From Deltaproteobacteria bacterium (lineage in GTDB: Bacteria > Desulfobacterota > GWC2-55-46 > UBA9637), in contig JAUYHF010000033.1 in the NCBI GenBank assembly GCA_030690165.1, positions 31,755 to 95,754 of the forward strand: a DNA stretch of 64,000 bases, written 5' to 3'. The stretch's first letter is position 1; the number at the start of each line of letters is the position of its first letter. The notes under the pieces are model-generated. The model saw only the letters and a program-made list of their open reading frames with translations. It was not told the DNA's origin and did no database searches. A program made the position numbers and the translations under genes. Positions 26,448-35,831 of this stretch are shown piece by piece.

Positions 26448-28868
26448 GTGGCCGACGAAAAAGAAAAACAGGAACAAAAGGGAGAAGAACTTCAAATCCC
26501 TGATATCCTTCCCTTGCTGCCGATAAGGGATATAGTAATATTTCCTTTTATGATAGTCCCATTGTTTGTCGGAAGGGAAAAGTCCATATATGCTGTGGAT
26601 TCGGCCCTTGCAAAGGAACGTCTTGTCTTTCTGACAACGCAGAAGGATATTTCCAATGAGGAGCCGGGGCCAAATGACCTCTATCAGACAGGAACAGTTG
26701 GAATGGTAATGAGGATGCTGAAACTGCCTGACGGCCGTGTAAAGGTGCTTATTCAGGGGCTTGCGAGGGGAATTATAAAAGAGTATACCCAGGAAAAACC
26801 CGGCTATATTGTTAATATTGAAAAGGTTAAAGAAGCCCCTGTGCTTCAGCCAACCCCTGAGGTAGAGGCGCTGATGCGGAATGTAAGGGAGCAGCTTGAA
26901 AAACTTGCCTCGCTTGGCAAAACAATATCTCCGGAAATTATGATGATAATAGAAACCGTAAATGAGCCAGGAAGATTAGCTGATATTGTGGCTGCAAATC
27001 TCGGCCTCAAGGTTGAAGATGCCCAGATTATCCTGGAAATAATAGAACCTATAAAGCGGCTTGAAAGGGTGAATGAATACCTTGTAAAAGAGCTCCATGT
27101 TGCCACTATACAGGTAAAGATACAATCCCAGGCAAAAGAGGAAATGGATAAAAGCCAACGTGAATACTATCTGAGAGAACAGATGCGGGCCATAAAGAGC
27201 GAACTTGGCGAACTTGAGGAGATAACCGAAGAGATTGATGAGATAAGAAAAAAGATAAAAAAAGCCAAGATGCCGCCTGATGTTGAAAAAGAGACATTAA
27301 AACAGACAGACCGGCTTGAGTCAATGCACCCTGATGCGGCAGAGTCCGCAATTATAAGGACATACCTTGACTGGCTTGTTGAACTCCCGTGGAGCAAATC
27401 AACAAAGGACACGCTTGAAATTAAAAAGGCCAAGAATGTCCTTGATGAAGACCACTATGACCTTGAAAAGATTAAAGAGCGCATACTTGAATATCTGGCG
27501 GTAAGAAAACTTCAAGAGAAGAGCAAAGGTCCGATACTTTGCTTTGTCGGCCCGCCTGGCGTTGGCAAAACCTCATTGGGCAGATCAATAGCAAGGGCCA
27601 TGGGCAGGAAATTTGTGCGCATATCCCTAGGCGGGATAAAAGACGAGGCTGAGATAAGGGGACACAGGAGAACATACGTGGGCGCTCTGCCTGGAAGGAT
27701 AATCCAGGGAATGAAGCAGGCAGGCACAAACAATCCTGTATTTATGATGGATGAGATAGATAAGATAGGAACGGATTTCAGGGGCGACCCGTCTTCAGCC
27801 CTTCTGGAGGTTTTAGACCCTGAGCAGAACAATGCATTCAGCGACCATTATCTGAATCTTCCCTTTGATCTTTCAAAGGTTATGTTCATAACAACAGCAA
27901 ACATCCTTGATCCAATCCCTGATGCGCTTAAAGACAGGATGGAGGTGTTGGAGCTTGCAGGATATACTGGGGAAGAAAAACTTGAGATTGTAAAGAAATT
28001 TATAATAGAGAGACAGCTTAATGAAAACGGTTTAAACAGAAAACTCCTTGAGATAACCGACGATGCGCTTGAAAAGATAATCTCACAGTATACAAAGGAG
28101 GCGGGTTTAAGAAATCTGGAAAGGGAGATAGCCTCTGTATGCAGAAAGGTTGCCAGAAAGGTTGCAGAGGGTGAGAAGGTGCAAAGTCTTGTTACTGCAA
28201 AAACAGTTGAAGAATATCTTGGCATTCCTAAGTTCATACCGGAGACGGAACAGGAAGAGGATGAGATAGGCGTTGCCACAGGCCTTGCATGGACGCCTGT
28301 AGGAGGGGAAATCCTTTATATAGAGGCGACAACAATGAAAGGAAAAGGGAATCTTACGCTTACAGGCCACCTCGGGGAGGTAATGAAGGAGTCGGCGCAC
28401 GCAGCCTTAAGCTATACAAGGAGCAGGGCGAAGGTCATTGGGCTTGCAGAAGATTTTTATAAAGAGATTGACATACACATCCATGTGCCTGCCGGTGCAA
28501 TACCGAAGGACGGACCGTCCGCCGGTGTTACTATGGCAACTGCCCTCATATCAACGCTTACAAAAACCCCTGTAAGCAAAGACATCGCTATGACAGGAGA
28601 GATTACCCTGAGAGGAAGGGTGCTGCCGATAGGCGGCATCAGGGAAAAGGCGCTGGCAGCGCTTCGGGCCAAAATAAGGACCATTATATTGCCAGAGAGG
28701 AATAAAAAAGATATTGAGGAGATACCAAAGGATATCCGGAAAAAGATGAATTTTATATTTGTAAGGCATATGGACGATGTGCTGAAGATAGCGCTAAAGA
28801 AAAAGGTTAAGGCAATTAAAAAGCCCCTTCGTCCCATAGGCAAGAGAAATGTTGCTGTGGCAAGATGA
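26448..28868 (+). CDS. lon: ATP-dependent protease Lon
   Basis: 806 aa, family length. Substrate-recognising N-domain ([20 protein letters not shown]) at 1-210, AAA+ with Walker [14 protein letters not shown] near 365 and Walker [12 protein letters not shown], then the Ser-Lys protease domain with [14 protein letters not shown] (catalytic Ser near 690) and the Lys about 43 residues later. GTG start after GGAGGGGCATA. Degrades misfolded and short-lived regulatory proteins. Confidence 0.97.
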   Translation: MADEKEKQEQKGEELQIPDILPLLPIRDIVIFPFMIVPLFVGREKSIYAVDSALAKERLVFLTTQKDISNEEPGPNDLYQTGTVGMVMRMLKLPDGRVKVLIQGLARGIIKEYTQEKPGYIVNIEKVKEAPVLQPTPEVEALMRNVREQLEKLASLGKTISPEIMMIIETVNEPGRLADIVAANLGLKVEDAQIILEIIEPIKRLERVNEYLVKELHVATIQVKIQSQAKEEMDKSQREYYLREQMRAIKSELGELEEITEEIDEIRKKIKKAKMPPDVEKETLKQTDRLESMHPDAAESAIIRTYLDWLVELPWSKSTKDTLEIKKAKNVLDEDHYDLEKIKERILEYLAVRKLQEKSKGPILCFVGPPGVGKTSLGRSIARAMGRKFVRISLGGIKDEAEIRGHRRTYVGALPGRIIQGMKQAGTNNPVFMMDEIDKIGTDFRGDPSSALLEVLDPEQNNAFSDHYLNLPFDLSKVMFITTANILDPIPDALKDRMEVLELAGYTGEEKLEIVKKFIIERQLNENGLNRKLLEITDDALEKIISQYTKEAGLRNLEREIASVCRKVARKVAEGEKVQSLVTAKTVEEYLGIPKFIPETEQEEDEIGVATGLAWTPVGGEILYIEATTMKGKGNLTLTGHLGEVMKESAHAALSYTRSRAKVIGLAEDFYKEIDIHIHVPAGAIPKDGPSAGVTMATALISTLTKTPVSKDIAMTGEITLRGRVLPIGGIREKALAALRAKIRTIILPERNKKDIEEIPKDIRKKMNFIFVRHMDDVLKIALKKKVKAIKKPLRPIGKRNVAVAR

Positions 28869-28869
28869 A

Positions 28870-28968
28870 TAGCTCATGGCTCACAGTATTTGTATTTGCT
28901 ATCAGCTATGAACTATCAGCTATGAACTATCAGCTATGAGCTATCAGATATGAGCTATCAGATATGGA
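28870..28968. repeat. Heptad array with five 14-bp tandem copies, overlapping the thiL start
   Basis: Starts AGCTCAT, GGCTCAC, AGTATTT, GTATTTG, then five tandem 14-bp units of the type CTATCAGCTATGAA at 28899-28968. The thiL ATG (28964) is inside the last unit, so the array forms the entire leader and no Shine-Dalgarno is visible. Confidence 0.9.
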
Positions 28969-29980
28969 AATCAAAAAACTTGGAGAACTTGCTCTTATAA
29001 AAAGGCTGGCTGAGCAATTTACACCCGGCCATCCAAGGGTTGTAAAAGGTATCGGGGATGATGCATCTGTTACAATACAAGATGATTCCCAATATCTCCT
29101 GTGCACCACAGATACACTGGTTGAAGATATACACTTCTCTCTGCAATACACACCTTCCTACAATCTTGGCAGGAAGGCGGTAAGCATATCTCTAAGCGAT
29201 ATTGCAGCCATGGGTGGAACGCCGATGTTTCTCTTTACATCAATAATCCTTCCGCCTGCAACTTCGACAGATTTTATAAACCTTCTTTACAAAGGGATAA
29301 AGGAAATGGCCCTTGAGTTTGATGTTGCGCTTATCGGCGGTAACACATCATCATCTCCGGACAAGATAATAATCAACACAACAATACTTGGAGAGGTTCC
29401 AAAAGATCAGGTGATGTTCAGGAAAGGGGCATCTGTTGGAAACAGGATATATGTAACAGGCTGCCTTGGGGATTCAGGTCTGGGATTGAAGATGTTAAAA
29501 GAAAGTCAAAAGTCAAAAGTCAAAAGTCAAAACTTAAAAAATAAAGTCATACTGAAACATATTGACCCCTTGCCTCGTGTAAGGGAAGGAAGAGAGATAG
29601 CAAAAAAAAAACTTGCAACCTCAATGATTGATATAAGCGACGGCCTGATTTCAGATTTAAGGCATATCGCTGAAGAAAGCAGGGTTGGGGCGCAGATATG
29701 GCTTAAAAAACTGCCTCTCTCCACAGGCCTTAAAAAATGGCTGTCAGACCATCCTCAGGATATAGCGCTTGCGCTTAGCGGAGGAGAGGATTATGAGCTG
29801 CTATTTACTGCCCCAAAAGGGAATGACCCTCAGATAGATGCCCTGTCAAGTGAGCTGGGCATACCGATAACACAGATTGGTGAAATTGTGCCGGAGGGAT
29901 GCGGGATAACTGTATTGGATGAGAAGGGAGATATATTCCATCTTGCAGTTGAGGGATTTGAACACTTTAAGACAGAGTAA
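28964..29980 (+). CDS. thiL: Thiamine-monophosphate kinase ThiL
   Basis: 338 aa. Phosphorylates thiamine monophosphate to the diphosphate, the cofactor KorB needs. KGIGDDASV near residue 25, TTDTLVEDIHF near 48, SLSDIAAMGG near 75, then SMIDISDGLISDL near 222 and LSGGEDYELLFT near 268 are PurM/ThiL signatures. A variable linker at about 181-195 (ESQKSKVKSQ) is encoded by about four 7-bp AAAAGTC repeats. The start lies in a tandem-repeat leader, and no other thi gene is near. Confidence 0.94.
   Translation: MEIKKLGELALIKRLAEQFTPGHPRVVKGIGDDASVTIQDDSQYLLCTTDTLVEDIHFSLQYTPSYNLGRKAVSISLSDIAAMGGTPMFLFTSIILPPATSTDFINLLYKGIKEMALEFDVALIGGNTSSSPDKIIINTTILGEVPKDQVMFRKGASVGNRIYVTGCLGDSGLGLKMLKESQKSKVKSQNLKNKVILKHIDPLPRVREGREIAKKKLATSMIDISDGLISDLRHIAEESRVGAQIWLKKLPLSTGLKKWLSDHPQDIALALSGGEDYELLFTAPKGNDPQIDALSSELGIPITQIGEIVPEGCGITVLDEKGDIFHLAVEGFEHFKTE
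29502..29528 (+). repeat. Intragenic AAAAGTC heptanucleotide repeat in thiL
   Basis: Nearly four tandem copies of a 7-bp unit in the coding frame. Because 7 is not a multiple of 3, gain or loss of one unit shifts the frame. Confidence 0.9.
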
Positions 29981-29995
29981 AAATTTGGAGGCCTT

Positions 29996-31333
29996 ATGAA
30001 GATAAAAGTCCAGATAGGTTATAAATTTATAATCGGATTTATTTTAGTTGTTTCTACAGCCGCATTTGCGCCCCGCTTTGTAGAGTCGCTGGATATTGTG
30101 GAATGGTTAAAGGAGCCCCTGAGTTTTTTAATTGCAATCCTCATAGGGCTGATACTGGGTTCTATCCTTACAAGAACCATTACAAAAGGCTTTCGCCAGC
30201 TTACAACAATTGCCAATGATATAAGCAGCGGCGACCTGACAAGACCTGACAACATAGGTATGAACGGAAAAATACTTGAGGATGAATCCACTGAGCTTGC
30301 TGCCGCCTTAAATGTAATGCTAAAAAATCTCAAGGGACTTGTAAATCATATAAAGGATGCGGCAGGCAATCTTTCTGAGGCTGCTGAAACATTAAATACA
30401 CTGGTAACAAAAGGGCATAAAACTACCGAGGATATCAGCACAGGCACATCAAAGATATTTGAAGGCGCATTGGAACAGGCTGGCTATGTGGAAAATGCCT
30501 CAAAGACAATGGAGGAGATGGCAAAGATGTCTGATGATGTGTCTCTTAAGGCAACGGATATGGCGGCTGTGGCGGCTCAAACCAGATCCAGAGTCCAGAA
30601 AGGCGCTGCAATATCTACATCGGCTTTGAAAAAGATGGAGTCCATACTGCATGGCGTTGATTCCACAAAAGATATGATTATCGGCCTTGAGGAGAAGTTG
30701 AACAATATTCCGAAGATATTGGATGTAATCACTCACATATCAAGGCAAACAGACCTGCTTGCGATTAATGCAACCATAGAGGCGTCAAAGGCAGGCGAAC
30801 ACGGCAGGGGATTTGCAATTGTTGCCGAAGAGGTGCGCAGGTTCGCTGATAATACAAAACGTTCTGTAGAAGATGTTGCCTTTATAATCAAGGATATAAA
30901 GGCTGAGGTGGAGAGGCTGGTAAATGCTGAGGCAGAGAGCTCGGCGTTTACAAAGGAAGGGAGAGAGGATATCAATAAGGTTAAAGAATCGCTGGATGAG
31001 ATTACTGCTTTTACTTCCGAGGTTGCGGATAAGGCAGAGAATATCCTTGTCCTTACGCAGAAACAGAAACAAGGAGGGGAAACGGCTGTCAGCCTTATAG
31101 AACAGATTGCGCATATAGCGAGAGAGAGTGTGTCTGCCACCGAAGAGGTGGATACGGTGGTTGATGGCCACAAGGCATCAATAGAAGAGATGTTGGCTTC
31201 TGCAAAAAAACTGTCAGGGTTTGCAGATGACTTAAAGCGGGTGGTATCCAGATTTAAGCTGGAGCAGGATGATGTTGAGATTTTGCCGGAGAATAAACCT
31301 CAAGTGCTGGAAATGGCGGAAAGGGGCGTATGA
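29996..31333 (+). CDS. Methyl-accepting chemotaxis protein
   Basis: 445 aa. Two hydrophobic segments (about 10-29 and 39-57) with only a few residues between them, so there is no periplasmic sensor. A HAMP-like region (TRTITKGFRQLTTIANDISSGDL) follows, then the cytoplasmic coiled-coil hairpin whose tip is TDLLAINATIEASKAGEHGRGFAIVAEEVRRFAD, which docks CheA/CheW. Input is probably membrane-linked or cytoplasmic. GGAGG precedes the ATG; its stop overlaps the next gene (ATGA). Confidence 0.93.
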   Translation: MKIKVQIGYKFIIGFILVVSTAAFAPRFVESLDIVEWLKEPLSFLIAILIGLILGSILTRTITKGFRQLTTIANDISSGDLTRPDNIGMNGKILEDESTELAAALNVMLKNLKGLVNHIKDAAGNLSEAAETLNTLVTKGHKTTEDISTGTSKIFEGALEQAGYVENASKTMEEMAKMSDDVSLKATDMAAVAAQTRSRVQKGAAISTSALKKMESILHGVDSTKDMIIGLEEKLNNIPKILDVITHISRQTDLLAINATIEASKAGEHGRGFAIVAEEVRRFADNTKRSVEDVAFIIKDIKAEVERLVNAEAESSAFTKEGREDINKVKESLDEITAFTSEVADKAENILVLTQKQKQGGETAVSLIEQIAHIARESVSATEEVDTVVDGHKASIEEMLASAKKLSGFADDLKRVVSRFKLEQDDVEILPENKPQVLEMAERGV

Positions 31334-31821
31334 CAGACGGCGATAAGCTTCTCATATACATAGATGACAAAATATTTGCCGTGGATGCGGATACGGTGGA
31401 TGCGCTGGTGGAGACGGAACGGTTTTTCATGCTGCCGATGCTTCAGTCCCATTCATTTTCCGCCCCCTATCCCCTTCATGGAGGGGGACAGGGGGCGGTG
31501 GGATTTATAAAAGGCGTGATAACCAGGCGCGGTGATGTGGTCGTTGTGGTTGATATAGGGGATCTGTTTGGGGCGCCGTCGGTTCAAGGTGAAGGGAGAT
31601 ATAAGGTTCTTGTGCTTAAAAAAGACGCCTTATGTCTCGGAATATATGTCGGCGCAAAAGGGCTGTCATTTCTCTGGGAAGAAGATCTAAAGAACCTTGA
31701 GTTTAAACCATTAACGGAAAATTATATTCATGGCATGATTGACCCTTCAGGTAAAAAAATACGCATTCTTGACTGGCAGAGGATATTGGAAGAGACACAG
31801 AGGTTGGTAAGCAGCAGGTAG
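31330..31821 (+). CDS. cheW: CheW-like chemotaxis coupling protein
   Basis: 163 aa. KLLIYIDDKIFAVDADTVDALVE begins the CheW fold, then VGFIKGVITRRGDVVVVVDIGDLFG matches the central beta strands. An in-frame GC-rich palindrome (31460-31498) adds about 12 residues (PYPLHGGGQGA) in the loop before GFIKG. Overlaps the MCP gene by four bases. It should link MCP and CheA. Confidence 0.85.
   Translation: MTDGDKLLIYIDDKIFAVDADTVDALVETERFFMLPMLQSHSFSAPYPLHGGGQGAVGFIKGVITRRGDVVVVVDIGDLFGAPSVQGEGRYKVLVLKKDALCLGIYVGAKGLSFLWEEDLKNLEFKPLTENYIHGMIDPSGKKIRILDWQRILEETQRLVSSR
31460..31498. repeat. GC-rich palindrome inside cheW
   Basis: CCGCCCCCTATCCCC and GGGGGACAGGGGGCGG are arms of a C5/G5 palindrome read in frame within the CheW-like protein. 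Confidence 0.85.
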
Positions 31822-31822
31822 A

Positions 31823-31872
31823 GATAGCGGGTAGCGTTTAGTATTTCCTATCCGCTATCCGCTACCCGCTAA
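31823..31872. repeat. Heptad array between cheW and cheA
   Basis: GATAGCG, GGTAGCG, TTTAGTA, TTTCCTA, TCCGCTA, TCCGCTA, CCCGCTA. TAGCGGGTAGCG (31825-31836) and CGCTACCCGCTA (31860-31871) are perfect 12-base inverses. The array runs up to the cheA ATG, which therefore has no visible Shine-Dalgarno. Confidence 0.9.
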
Positions 31873-31873
31873 T

Positions 31874-33484
31874 ATGGACACATCACAATACAAGACGCTT
31901 TTTCTTCAAGAAACAGAGGAACACCTTAAAGGAATAAGCGAGGAACTGCTTAAACTGGAAAATGAACCGCATGCCCCTTCCGGCATAGATAATCTCTTCA
32001 GACACTTTCATTCCATTAAAGGGATGGCCGCATCAATGGGTTATGAAGCTATGGCCGGCTTCAGCCATCAATTAGAAGACCTCCTTGACGCGGTCAGAAA
32101 AAAAAAGATACCCCTCAGCCAGGAGATTATAGACGTCATTTTAAGCGGGACAGATATTCTGCAAACATTTACAAGACTCATTGCAGAGGATAAACCCCTT
32201 GATATGGATACCAGCCGCTTATTGTCAAGGATTAAGACCATATTGACTCAGGAAGAATCCCCTTCGGAGGCTGTTGATAGACCTCCAGTTGCTGTCTCTT
32301 CCACCCTTCAAACTGACGCTGCGTCTGCTCCAAAACTTGGCCTTCCCACCACTATGAAAGTGGACAGCAAGGTATTTGATAATTTTATGGAGTCTGTTGG
32401 AGAGCTCTTTACAGTGAGGTCAAGGATGAAGGAGGTTGTTGCAAATTCTTTTCCTGTGGAATTTCAGGAGACAACCCATCAGCTTGGCAGAATTATAGAA
32501 GACCTCTACTACAGAGTGATAACAGCAAGGATGATACCCTTCGAAGACCTGACGCAAAATTTACCCAGGCTAATAAGGGATATGTGCAAAAAAAATGGGA
32601 AAAACGCGGAACTGATCATAGATGGAAGCGATGTAAAGCTTGACAGGGCTGTATTGGAGCACATAACCGACCCGCTGGTTCATATTATAAGAAATGCGGT
32701 AGACCATGGCATAGAAACTCCGGAAAAGAGGGCGCAGCATGGAAAACCGGCAAAGGGGCGCATAACCGTTGCTGTTGCAAGGCAGAGGGATAATATAATA
32801 ATAGAGATAACCGATGACGGCCGGGGCATAGATATAAATAAAGTAAAAGAAAAGGCTCTGCAATCAGGCATCCCTGAAGAAAAGATAAAAGGCATGGCGG
32901 ATAAAGACGCATTGCTGCTTGTTTGCCTGCCCGGTTTAAGTCTGGCAAAGGAGATTACAGAGACATCAGGCAGAGGGGTTGGGATGGATGTGGTTAAAGC
33001 AAATATTGAGGCAATAGGGGGGAGGCTGGAGATATCCTCTGTCATTAATAAAGGCACAAAGATTATACTTGAACTGCCGGTAACAATATCAATAGTAAAG
33101 GTTCTCCTCGTATCTCTGGGCGCTGAGTTATTTGCCTTCCCCATATCAAAGGTGTTGAAGGTGCTGGATATAAATAAGGCGGATATAAAAAACCACGGGA
33201 ACAAAACTTATTTTGTCTATAATGATACTGAGACGTCTGTTGCAGATTTGAGGAGTATTCTTGCTCTACCGCGTCTTGTTGAAAAAGATCCAATCTCTGT
33301 TGTGATAATTGATGCAAAGGAGAAAATATCAGGTATAATCGTAGATGATTTTGAAGGCGAGATAGACGCCTATATAAAGCCGCTTGCGCAGCCTATGACA
33401 AGGATGCGGGGGGTTATCGGAGTTACAGTCCTTGGGGACGGCAGGCCGGTATTCCTTCTTGACCCGGCAGCTATTGTAATATAG
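31874..33484 (+). CDS. cheA: Chemotaxis histidine kinase CheA
   Basis: 536 aa, shorter than usual CheA. HPt domain with phospho-His 46 in FRHFHSIKGMAASMGY, a 45-residue linker with no P2 (CheY/CheB-binding) domain, dimerisation helices near 165-235, HATPase (N box HIIRNAVDHGIETP, G1 DDGRGID, G2 GRGVGMDVVK), and a C-terminal CheW-like domain. No CheY, CheB or CheR is nearby, so the response regulator is encoded elsewhere; lack of P2 implies weaker or different docking. Confidence 0.94.
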   Translation: MDTSQYKTLFLQETEEHLKGISEELLKLENEPHAPSGIDNLFRHFHSIKGMAASMGYEAMAGFSHQLEDLLDAVRKKKIPLSQEIIDVILSGTDILQTFTRLIAEDKPLDMDTSRLLSRIKTILTQEESPSEAVDRPPVAVSSTLQTDAASAPKLGLPTTMKVDSKVFDNFMESVGELFTVRSRMKEVVANSFPVEFQETTHQLGRIIEDLYYRVITARMIPFEDLTQNLPRLIRDMCKKNGKNAELIIDGSDVKLDRAVLEHITDPLVHIIRNAVDHGIETPEKRAQHGKPAKGRITVAVARQRDNIIIEITDDGRGIDINKVKEKALQSGIPEEKIKGMADKDALLLVCLPGLSLAKEITETSGRGVGMDVVKANIEAIGGRLEISSVINKGTKIILELPVTISIVKVLLVSLGAELFAFPISKVLKVLDINKADIKNHGNKTYFVYNDTETSVADLRSILALPRLVEKDPISVVIIDAKEKISGIIVDDFEGEIDAYIKPLAQPMTRMRGVIGVTVLGDGRPVFLLDPAAIVI

Positions 33485-33507
33485 TTGCAACTTGAAACTT
33501 TTAGATT

Positions 33508-34257
33508 ATGAATGTTGAAAGCTTAAAAAAACTCATAAGCGATATTAAAAAAGGGAAGGTGGAAACGTCTGAGGCATTAGAGACGTTAAAGGCCCTCCCC
33601 TTTGAAGATATGGGGTTTGCCACATTGGACACCCACCGTTCGCTGCGGCAGGGTTTTCCTGAGGTCATACTCGGCCATTGGAAGACAGCTGATCAGATTA
33701 TTAAGATTGCAAAAAAAATGAAGGCAAGGAAAGAGAATATACTTATAACGCGGGTTGACACAGCAAAGGCGCGGGAGATAAAGAAGGCGGTTAAAAATTC
33801 CTCATACAATAAAGATGCAAAGACAATATTTATAAAATCCCATCCCATTAAAATAACAGGCAAAGGAACGATACTTGTTATATGCGCCGGGACATCGGAT
33901 ATCCCGGTAGCAGAAGAGGCGGTGGTAACAGCAGAGGTTATGGGCAACAAAGTGGAAAGGCTCTATGATGTGGGAGTTGCCGGCATACACAGGCTTCTCC
34001 ATAAAAAAGAAAAAATCCTTGCGGCCAATGTTTTGATTGTTGCCGCAGGCATGGAGGGGGCGCTCCCTTCAGTGGTGGGCGGCCTTGTTTCAAAGCCTGT
34101 TATAGCGGTTCCAACCAGCGTAGGCTACGGCGCAAACCTCGGCGGAATTACGACGCTCCTTGCCATGCTCAACTCATGCGCCGCAGGCGTTACCGTGGTA
34201 AATATAGATAATGGTTTCGGCGCCGGATATGCGGCGAGCTTGATAAACAGGGGATAA
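33508..34257 (+). CDS. larB: LarB, pyridinium-3,5-biscarboxylate mononucleotide synthase
   Basis: 249 aa. Carboxylates and hydrolyses nicotinic acid adenine dinucleotide in the first step of the nickel-pincer cofactor pathway. The C-terminal half is a PurE-like fold (VICAGTSDIPVAEEAV, VVGGLVSKPVIAVPTSVGYG). larC follows 22 bases on. larA and larE are not in this window. Confidence 0.92.
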   Translation: MNVESLKKLISDIKKGKVETSEALETLKALPFEDMGFATLDTHRSLRQGFPEVILGHWKTADQIIKIAKKMKARKENILITRVDTAKAREIKKAVKNSSYNKDAKTIFIKSHPIKITGKGTILVICAGTSDIPVAEEAVVTAEVMGNKVERLYDVGVAGIHRLLHKKEKILAANVLIVAAGMEGALPSVVGGLVSKPVIAVPTSVGYGANLGGITTLLAMLNSCAAGVTVVNIDNGFGAGYAASLINRG

Positions 34258-34279
34258 AGACAAAAGTGGAGCGATTACA

Positions 34280-35434
34280 TTGAAGACAGCATACTTTGAC
34301 TGCTGTTCCGGCATAAGCGGCGATATGGTTCTTGGCGCATTGATTGATATGGGCCTTGATATCAAGATTCTGCGGAGGGAATTATCCAAACTGCATATCA
34401 GTAATTATTCCATATCCGCATCAAAGGCCAGGCGGCATCATATAACAGGCACAAGCTTCAAAGTCAGATTCAAAGAATCCCGCCACCATAGGACCTTTAC
34501 TGACATAAAAAATCTTATAAATAAAAGCAAACTCTCTGTAAAGACCAAAGAATTGAGCATATCCATATTCTTTAACCTCGCGAAGGCAGAGGCAAAGGTT
34601 CACGGCTGCAAGGTTGATGAGGTTCATTTCCATGAAGTTGGCGCAGTGGACTCTATTGTGGATATAGTTGGAACCGCTATCGGCATGGAACAACTGGAAA
34701 TGGAAAATGTATATGCCTCTCCACTGCCGCTTGGCTCCGGATGGGTTGAAACAGCGCATGGAAGAATGCCAGTGCCTGCGCCAGCTGCTTTGGAACTCTT
34801 GCGGGGTGTGCCTGTTATCCCATCTCCGGTGAAATCAGAGTTGACCACGCCGACAGGTGCAGCTATAATAAAAACAATTGCAAAAGGCTTTGGCAATATG
34901 CCGCAGATGAAGATGGAAAAGATAGGCTATGGCATAGGCACAAGGGATTTTGAACAAATCCCGAATATATTGAGGATTGTGACAGGGGAAGGGAGCGGCG
35001 GCCAGGAAAAACTTATCATGATTGAAACAAACATTGATGATATGAATCCACAGATATATGATTACCTGATGACAAGGCTTTTTAAAAAAGGCGCCCTTGA
35101 TGTGTTTCTCACGCCGATTCAAATGAAAAAGGGGAGGCCTGCGGTTCTTTTAAATGTTTTATGCAATGAAGACAAAAAAGCGCAGGTCATGGATATAATC
35201 TTTGAAGAAACAACCACCATCGGCATCCGTACCTATGAAGTAAACAGATATTGCCTTGAGAGGGATACAAAGCAAGTCTCGACGCCTTATGGAAAGATGC
35301 ATATAAAAATATCTCAAAAAAACGGCAAACCGATAAACATCCAGCCCGAATATGAGGATTGCAGAAAAATAGCTGAAAAGAAAAATGTGCCTTTAAAGAA
35401 GGTCATGGATTCGGCAAAAAGGAAGTTCTTTTAA
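34280..35434 (+). CDS. larC: LarC, nickel insertion protein of the nickel-pincer cofactor pathway
   Basis: 384 aa in one frame; in some bacteria larC is split by a programmed frameshift, and here it is not. AYFDCCSGISGDMVLGALIDMG and KVHGCKVDEVHFHEVGAVDSIVD (His-rich Ni site) are diagnostic, and ETNIDDMNPQIYDYLMTRLF marks the CTP-dependent metal-insertion domain. TTG start with GGAG nine bases upstream. The nickel-pincer cofactor serves lactate racemase and other 2-hydroxyacid racemases. Confidence 0.93.
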   Translation: MKTAYFDCCSGISGDMVLGALIDMGLDIKILRRELSKLHISNYSISASKARRHHITGTSFKVRFKESRHHRTFTDIKNLINKSKLSVKTKELSISIFFNLAKAEAKVHGCKVDEVHFHEVGAVDSIVDIVGTAIGMEQLEMENVYASPLPLGSGWVETAHGRMPVPAPAALELLRGVPVIPSPVKSELTTPTGAAIIKTIAKGFGNMPQMKMEKIGYGIGTRDFEQIPNILRIVTGEGSGGQEKLIMIETNIDDMNPQIYDYLMTRLFKKGALDVFLTPIQMKKGRPAVLLNVLCNEDKKAQVMDIIFEETTTIGIRTYEVNRYCLERDTKQVSTPYGKMHIKISQKNGKPINIQPEYEDCRKIAEKKNVPLKKVMDSAKRKFF

Positions 35435-35475
35435 AGTGTTTGCAACAACCCAAAAATAGACTTTGATTTTTTGGG

Positions 35476-35629
35476 AAACATGCAAGTTGCCTGCCAGACG
35501 AGGCAGAGGCCATTTTTGCGACGAGCCGTATATCACCAATACGGTGAGAAGCAAAAATGCGCCGATAACGAAGTATGGCAGGCAAATCGCATGTTTGTAA
35601 AATAGCGAGGTTTTTAATAGCTATTTTAC
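35476..35629. other. Nested hairpin region upstream of the small Lys-rich gene
   Basis: Four nested complementary pairs: AAACATGC/GCATGTTT (35476, 35589), TGCCTGCCA/TGGCAGGCA (35488, 35576), CATTTTTGC/GCAAAAATG (35511, 35551) and CCGTAT/ATACGG (35526, 35539), making a 121-base branched hairpin. A second perfect stem GTAAAATAGC/GCTATTTTAC (35597, 35620) follows directly. No protein frame covers it. It could be an ncRNA, a leader structure or a palindromic mobile repeat. The rest of 35435-35660 shows nothing else. Confidence 0.7.
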
Positions 35630-35660
35630 GGAATAATAAACAGAAAGGGGGTGAAGCACT

Positions 35661-35744
35661 ATGGCAGCCAAGAAGAAGGCGGCAAAGAAAACAACGAAGA
35701 AGACGGCTAAAAAAGGAAGCAAATCTTCCTGCAAGAGCTGTTAG
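35661..35744 (+). CDS. 27-residue lysine-rich protein (histone H1-like tail)
   Basis: MAAKKKAAKK, then TTKKTAKKGSK, ending SCKSC. A very strong ribosome site (AAGGGGGTGA) lies eight bases before the ATG. Nearly half the residues are Lys, in the AAKK/TTKK pattern of bacterial H1-like DNA-binding tails, with two Cys at the end. It is probably a nucleic-acid-binding small protein, or the metal-binding Cys may matter; function unproven. It stands alone between larC and queC. Confidence 0.6.
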   Translation: MAAKKKAAKKTTKKTAKKGSKSSCKSC

Positions 35745-35762
35745 CCGGGTTGATTCTGGAGG

Positions 35763-35822
35763 GGAGAATCCCCCTCCCCCTGTCCCCCTCCATGAGGGGG
35801 ATAAAGGGGGAGGGGGGTTCTC
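35763..35822. repeat. GC-rich palindrome upstream of queC
   Basis: GGAGAATCCCCC and GGGGGGTTCTCC are the outer arms, with CCCCCTCCATGAGGGGG in the middle. It ends ten bases before the queC start, so its G-rich right arm may act as the ribosome site. Confidence 0.85.
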
Positions 35823-35831
35823 CAATATTTT

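Noticed and set aside
34280..35434. larC expected to be split by a frameshift
   Set aside because: The frame is continuous for 384 codons with both domains in order.
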